NCBI GenBank assembly: GCA_035235625.1
Contig: CP141149.1
Coordinates: 18,851,893-18,915,892 of the forward strand
Source: Saururus chinensis
Taxonomy: Eukaryota; Streptophyta; Magnoliopsida; Piperales; Saururaceae
Length of the DNA stretch: 64,000 nt
Reading direction: 5' to 3'
In this document: piece after piece, positions 59,989 through 64,000 of the stretch
Layout: each line of letters begins with the position of its first letter
Position numbering within the stretch: the first letter of the stretch is position 1
Notes under the pieces: generated by a model
Seen by the model: only the letters and a program-made list of their open reading frames with translations
Told to the model about the DNA's origin: nothing
Database searches by the model: none
Position numbers and translations under genes: made by a program

Positions 59989-60480
59989 CCAAACTATATG
60001 ACGAGAAACTCAAAATGGCCGTTGTGAGTGCGGAAGGCGGTCTTATGCACGTCAATTGGTCGCACTCAAATATGATGGTAACCCGATTGAAGATCTAGTT
60101 TGCTAAAGAATGCTGCACTGGCCAACTCATCCAGAAGCTCATCAATCACCGGAATAGGGTACTTGTCCTGGACCGTGATGGTGTTCAAGGCCTGGTAGTC
60201 GACGCAAAAGCGAACTAGCAATACAGGAGAGGAGAAGGAGCTCGTGTTGGGGCGTATGATGCCAGACTGAAGCATATCAACAATGAGACACTTGATCTCC
60301 GCCTTCTGGATGTGGGGATAGCGGTACGGCCGAATATTGGCAGGAGACGCCCTTGGAATGATGGGGATGTGGTGGTCGTGAGGCTGCATGGGTGGGAGGC
60401 CTCTGGGCTTGGCAAACATGTCATCGTGGTCCGTCAGTAAGGCAATAAGGTCCTTAGGCAGCTTGTCTTGGTGCACCTCA
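59989..60480 (-). pseudogene. N-terminal part of Reina-like RT
   Basis: The minus frame reads MHQDKLPKDLIALLTDHDD, IRPYRYPHIQKAEIK, SSFSSPVLLV then FCVDYQALNTITVQDK and FFSKLDLQSGYHHI. The segment between VLLV and FCVDY is several residues short compared with the relative at about 35100 (KKDG-type lysines missing). A stop follows at 60066, and RT ends at the junction 59989. Confidence 0.85.
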
Positions 60481-61148
60481 ACCGTTGCCAGTTGTTGCAG
60501 GAGGAACCCATGAGGTGTGAACTAGAAGAAGGAGCTCGCTGATTGGGTAGAGAGAAGGGTGCCCGACTGAGACCCTTGGATCTGCACCCACTGTCCCTAA
60601 ACCTCAAAATCCATAATCATCTAGCAGAAGTTCCACACCACGTCCACCCTTTTTGTGAGCAGCAAGAAAAGATCGGTGATGAATGTGTGACCCTGGATAG
60701 CGAGTGTAGCCTATGCACATACTCCGGAGCTCTTGAGGTGCTTTCCGTCACCGATCAAGACATCAAATGGCTTCGAATTAGATACAAAATAGCCTAGATG
60801 TTGGGCCACCTTATTGTTGATGAAGTTATGGGTGGAGCCACTGTCAATAAGGATGGCCACTTGGTGCCACTTGAGATGGCCTTGGACCTATATTGTGCGA
60901 GGAGTGAAGGCCCAAGAGAAGGCATGGACTAAGATCTCATGCAACATGTCATCGTAGTGGGGGCAATCATCCTTGTCTGCCATATTCACCTCTTCTTCGA
61001 CCTCCTCCATGAGTAGGTTGCCTTTAATAGAACAACGATGCCCTGGTACAAACTTTTCATCATATTTGAAGCATAGCCCCTTGGACTAGCGTTCCTCCAT
61101 CTGAGCCAGTGTGCGACGTTGAACAAGCTGACTGGGTGGAGTAGGTTG
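60480..61148 (-). pseudogene. Degraded Reina-like protease and zinc-knuckle region
   Basis: The minus strand near 60840-60860 encodes AILIDSGSTHNFI, the active-site region of the aspartic protease, surrounded by stops and shifts. A cysteine-rich remnant lies near 61040-61080. Confidence 0.65.
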
Positions 61149-61700
61149 CTAACCTGGGCGGCTTGAGACTGTACTGTTGGCCGGGGTGGACAGGGGACTA
61201 ACGCCAAGAGGAAGCCATGGGGAGGTTCCAAGCTGGTCACTCCTCCTCTGTCTAGTCAGTTTCTCCTCCTCAATTCGTGCATACTGCATGACGTCCTGCA
61301 TACTTGAGCATGGAAAGTGGCAACTCCTCTTACATTTCCAGTTTGAAGCCTCTCTTAAATGTCCCCACCAAGGTTGCCACCTGCATTTGGAAAGACGATT
61401 TGCGATCTTCATGAGCTCCATATAATAGGCCTGAATGGTGGTAGTTTGGCATAGGGTGGAAAGCATTTCGTTGAAGTCTTGAAACTCGTTGGGGCTGAAC
61501 TGGACGCACAATTCATCAGAGAAGGCGGCCCATGTGGGGTAATGAACCTCATTCTCAAAGCTTTGAAACCAAACAGAAGCGTCGCCATCTAGATGGAATG
61601 CAACTATGCGCAACCGTTCAGCCTCAGAGTACATTCCTTGATAGGTGAAGAACTTCTCCACCTTGTACAACCACTCCACCAGATCCTCATCCCCATTTTA
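61149..61700 (-). pseudogene. Reina-like gag fragment
   Basis: A 176-codon frame shows the retrotransposon gag core: VEWLYKVEKFFTYQ, AERLRIVAFHLDGDASVWF, FSDELCVQFSPNEFQDFNE. Upstream gag (61700-62220) is in other frames with stops, and includes a likely start region at about 62218 (MVKSK-type). Confidence 0.8.
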
Positions 61701-62248
61701 ACGTGGGAACTGCAGGCAGGTCAAACAGGGCTCAACTCCTCCCCGTGGCCCTCCGTGAGATCCCGAGTACTCCTCTTAGTCATCCTCCATTTCCTTAAAC
61801 AGGTTTCTGGGCGGCAGCATCATTAGGGCATTTTCTCGAACACCTGGTGTGCCTCGCATATCCTAGCCTTGCGTCTCCCTTCAACAGCCTGGTTGATTGT
61901 GCCAAAGCACACAGAGGTTTGTGAAGGACACACTTCCTTGTTTGTTGTCGCTTGAGGGCCAGAATAGCGAAGTTCGGGGGCCTGGGATGGCTCCCCCTTC
62001 TCCATGTTGGTTGGCTAGGGTCTAGGCAGCAATGACCCTGAGGGTGATGCTTGAAGCTGAGCCACGACCACAGTCAAGGACTCAATTTTGGCCAAGATTT
62101 ATGCGAGTACATGAGTGTTGATGGTCTCAGGGGTGGTTTTTGGGCTGTCCGCTGAGACTTTGGTCTCCTTCTCCGGCTGAACTTCAAGGGACGCGGCTGG
62201 CTACTTGCTTTTCACCATGGCCGGAGATCGTGATGGCTTTGATACCAA

Positions 62249-62580
62249 TGTTGTACTTGGTGTAGGCACAAGCGGTACCTCACACAAATCACGCAAGAAG
62301 AATGAAGGAAGGAGAGGGAATGAATATTCTATTGCATAAAAGAAACACACAAGGAAGAAGACGACCCATATAAGGGAGTCGTGCCTCTCACCTTAGGGGT
62401 TGTGCCAGCTAGTGGGCCCTACTAATTTGCTGGGACACTAGCTAGCCCGTTACAACTCACTAATCATAAAAGTCCAACTATACTACTTATTATAGAAGCA
62501 AATACGAAATAAAGTAACCTAATGTAAGCATATAAAAGATCAATAGAGCGGAAGAAGAGCCCGGGTGAACGTGTACAACA
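62249..62580 (-). repeat. 5' LTR of the Reina-like derivative (332 bp)
   Basis: Runs TGTTGTACTTGG...GTGTACAACA on the plus strand, with terminal TGTTGTAC/GTACAACA inverted repeats, and is complete. Confidence 0.88.
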
Positions 62581-62585
62581 TATAC

Positions 62586-63031
62586 TCCATTCATCCTAAA
62601 TTAATAGCTTTATTTGGCAATTGTTGTATATTAATAGTTCTATTTTGTTAAATTTAAGTGGTTGGGTACTTAAAAAGAGTACCATAAGCTTATTTTTCTT
62701 TCCCTTAGATATGGTTTTATTTAATTTTATCATTAATTAAAAGCCACTAATTATCCAAATATAGCTATTAATATAGACGAGGTATCATGTTATGACAAAC
62801 ATTTGGATTTTATACTCCTTAAGCATTTCAAACACAACAAAGTTTGGTTTGGAAGTTAAATACTAAAAAAATAAAAATAATATGAAAATATATTATTTTA
62901 CAAGTTTATCATCACTGGCCTGACCACTGACAATTGTCACCCCCAATTTGTTTCCGTGTTTGATGCACCGGCCTGGCCACTGACCATTGTCACTCCCAAT
63001 TTGTTTCTGTGTTTGATGATGTCATATCAGT
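62586..63031. repeat. Intergenic DNA with a tandem duplication
   Basis: AT-rich, then a repeat of about 58 bp: ggcctg.ccactgac.attgtcac.cccaatttgtttc.gtgtttgatg at about 62917-62965 and 62972-63020. No gene is seen. Confidence 0.7.
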
Positions 63032-63921
63032 GTTTTAAAACCCAGCCCAATCACTAACTCGGATTTGTGGCCGGACCAGTTTAACCAGGTTCAACTCGGG
63101 GTCAACCCAGGCTGACCTAGTCACTATATAAATATCTCATTCACTTCAACCCTAATTCCCACTACCGCCTCCCAATCTTCTCCAGTTCTCCTATGGTTTT
63201 TCCCTTTTCTCCCTCTCTCACACCATCCTACTCCCATTCCCTCTCGCTGGCCACAACTATTCTCCCTGGCTTCTACCAGTCCACCACGACAGCCACCATC
63301 CATCGAGTGGCCCACCATCACCTTCGCCTTCCTAGATGGCCATCCCCTTTCTCCCCTTCTTCCTCCCCCTCTCCCTCTCCCCTTAGGTCCATTAGTAAGT
63401 TGACCACCTCCTATCCAACCACCTCGCGGCGACGGCAATTTCGGCACCAACGACGATGATGATTTTGGCACTGGTTTCCTCTGCGGCTCTGCCTCTCCTC
63501 TCCGGTGGTTTTGCATAGGCTTCCTATGCGGTTCTGCCTCTCCTTTTCAGCAATCTGACCCCGGCTTCCCCTACCTCTCCTCTCTGCCAACATGTCCAAT
63601 GGCTGGTCCCTCTCCTCTCCGACAACACGCCCGACGACTTCCCCTCCCTCTCCTCCTCCCTGACGACCAACCCTCTTCCCCTTCCCCTCCCTCTCCCTCT
63701 CCTCCTTCTCTCTCCCCGTGCTTCCCCCTCCCTCTCCCTCTCCTTCCCCCTTCACCACCCTCGTCAGACCTGCCCGGTTGTCCGGGTTACCAATTTGACC
63801 GACCGGGCTTAATTGGCCCGACTGAGTCAACTCTGCCCAATAACCTAGATGACTCAGCCTAGATTTTTGACCGGGTCTGGTTGAACCTGGTTGAATTGGC
63901 TGGGCCGATCCGGGTTTTCAA
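63032..63921. mobile_element. Possible TIR element with GTTTTAAAACCC ends
   Basis: The left end GTTTTAAAACCCAG..CC..AATCA and the right end (inverted) TTTGAAAACCCGGATCGG..CC are imperfect inverted repeats. Further in, both arms carry accaggttcaac and ggtcaa-type segments. The interior is CT-rich, with Pro/Ser/Leu-rich open frames that have no recognised domain. Such elements recur in dicot genomes. No convincing target duplication was found. Confidence 0.45.
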
Positions 63922-64000
63922 ATGCTGCCATATGAGATAGTTACGGTTTCCCTATTTCCTTGCTTTCAGTTTTAGTTTCAGATCACACATGAAGAACAGA

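Larger units (their letters stand above)
59667..62580 (-). mobile_element. Reina-like gypsy deletion derivative, TSD TATAC
   Basis: Flanked by TATAC (59662-59666 and 62581-62585). The right LTR 62249-62580 is the 5' LTR on the minus strand, followed by a primer-binding site TTGGTATCAAAGC. gag, a degraded protease and the first part of RT remain. RT is then joined directly to the 3' LTR, which lacks its first roughly 10 bp. The whole element is 2914 bp, about half the size expected. gag and RT motifs resemble those of the Reina-like element at 22887-37549, so both belong to one wider family. Confidence 0.88.

Noticed and set aside
63193..63862. Pro/Ser/Arg-rich frames near the window end
   Set aside because: The CT-rich interior of a probable transposon gives open frames in several phases on both strands.
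1..64000. CRISPR arrays, operons, ribosome-binding sites, rRNA or intact tRNA genes
   Set aside because: The DNA is plant nuclear. I found no regularly spaced identical repeats, no rRNA sequence, and only degenerate tRNA-like promoter boxes in two SINE-like units.

Overview
The window is nuclear DNA from a flowering plant. It has spliced genes with GT-AG introns, housekeeping promoters rich in GGGCCC/TGGCCC-type motifs, LTR retrotransposons of plant Ty1/copia and Ty3/gypsy clades, a LINE remnant and several small inverted-repeat elements. The species cannot be named from the sequence. Gene density is low (four recognisable host genes in 64 kb) and transposon DNA dominates.

Host genes, left to right. 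(1) 1873-4983 (+): density-regulated protein homologue (DENR/TMA22 type), seven exons, 197 aa, with a small inverted-repeat element inside intron 6. (2) 13695-18002 (-): two-exon, 578-aa Myb/SANT-like protein of unknown function, with a 2.6-kb intron holding a LINE remnant, a SINE-like unit and tandem repeats. (3) 46786-49054 (-): five-exon Mediator subunit MED9, 150 aa. (4) 49958-52626 (+): nine-exon mitochondrial processing peptidase beta subunit, 495 aa, divergent to MED9 across about 0.9 kb. All four reading frames close cleanly across the inferred splice sites.

Transposons. A Tork/TNT1-like copia element (5645-10886, minus sense) is complete in structure but has broken reading frames. 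From about 18.28 to 37.92 kb lies a nest. A degenerate TIR-like element appears to hold a long Tekay/Del-type LTR (18850-22886 continued at about 37555-37743). That LTR is split by a Reina-like chromovirus (22887-37549, minus). The chromovirus is split in turn by a younger gypsy element (24605-33902, perfect 5-bp duplication GTTGC). By eye, LTR divergence is greater for the enclosing Reina-like element than for the inner one, which fits the nesting order. A short deletion derivative of a related Reina-like family lies at 59667-62580 with duplication TATAC.

The most unusual object is the inner element 24605-33902. It carries an internal inversion of about 2.86 kb that moves half of reverse transcriptase, RNase H, integrase and part of the 3' LTR to the opposite strand. 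It also has an extra open frame between the 5' LTR and gag, coding a Glu/Asp-rich repeat protein with two zinc-knuckle-like modules. Three tandem hairpin-bearing repeats separate that frame from gag. Its LTR holds an exceptionally CpG-rich palindromic block, which is where the LTR-side inversion breakpoint falls.

The stretches 39.5-46.7 kb and 54-59 kb are AT-rich, with only decayed repeats or nothing recognisable.
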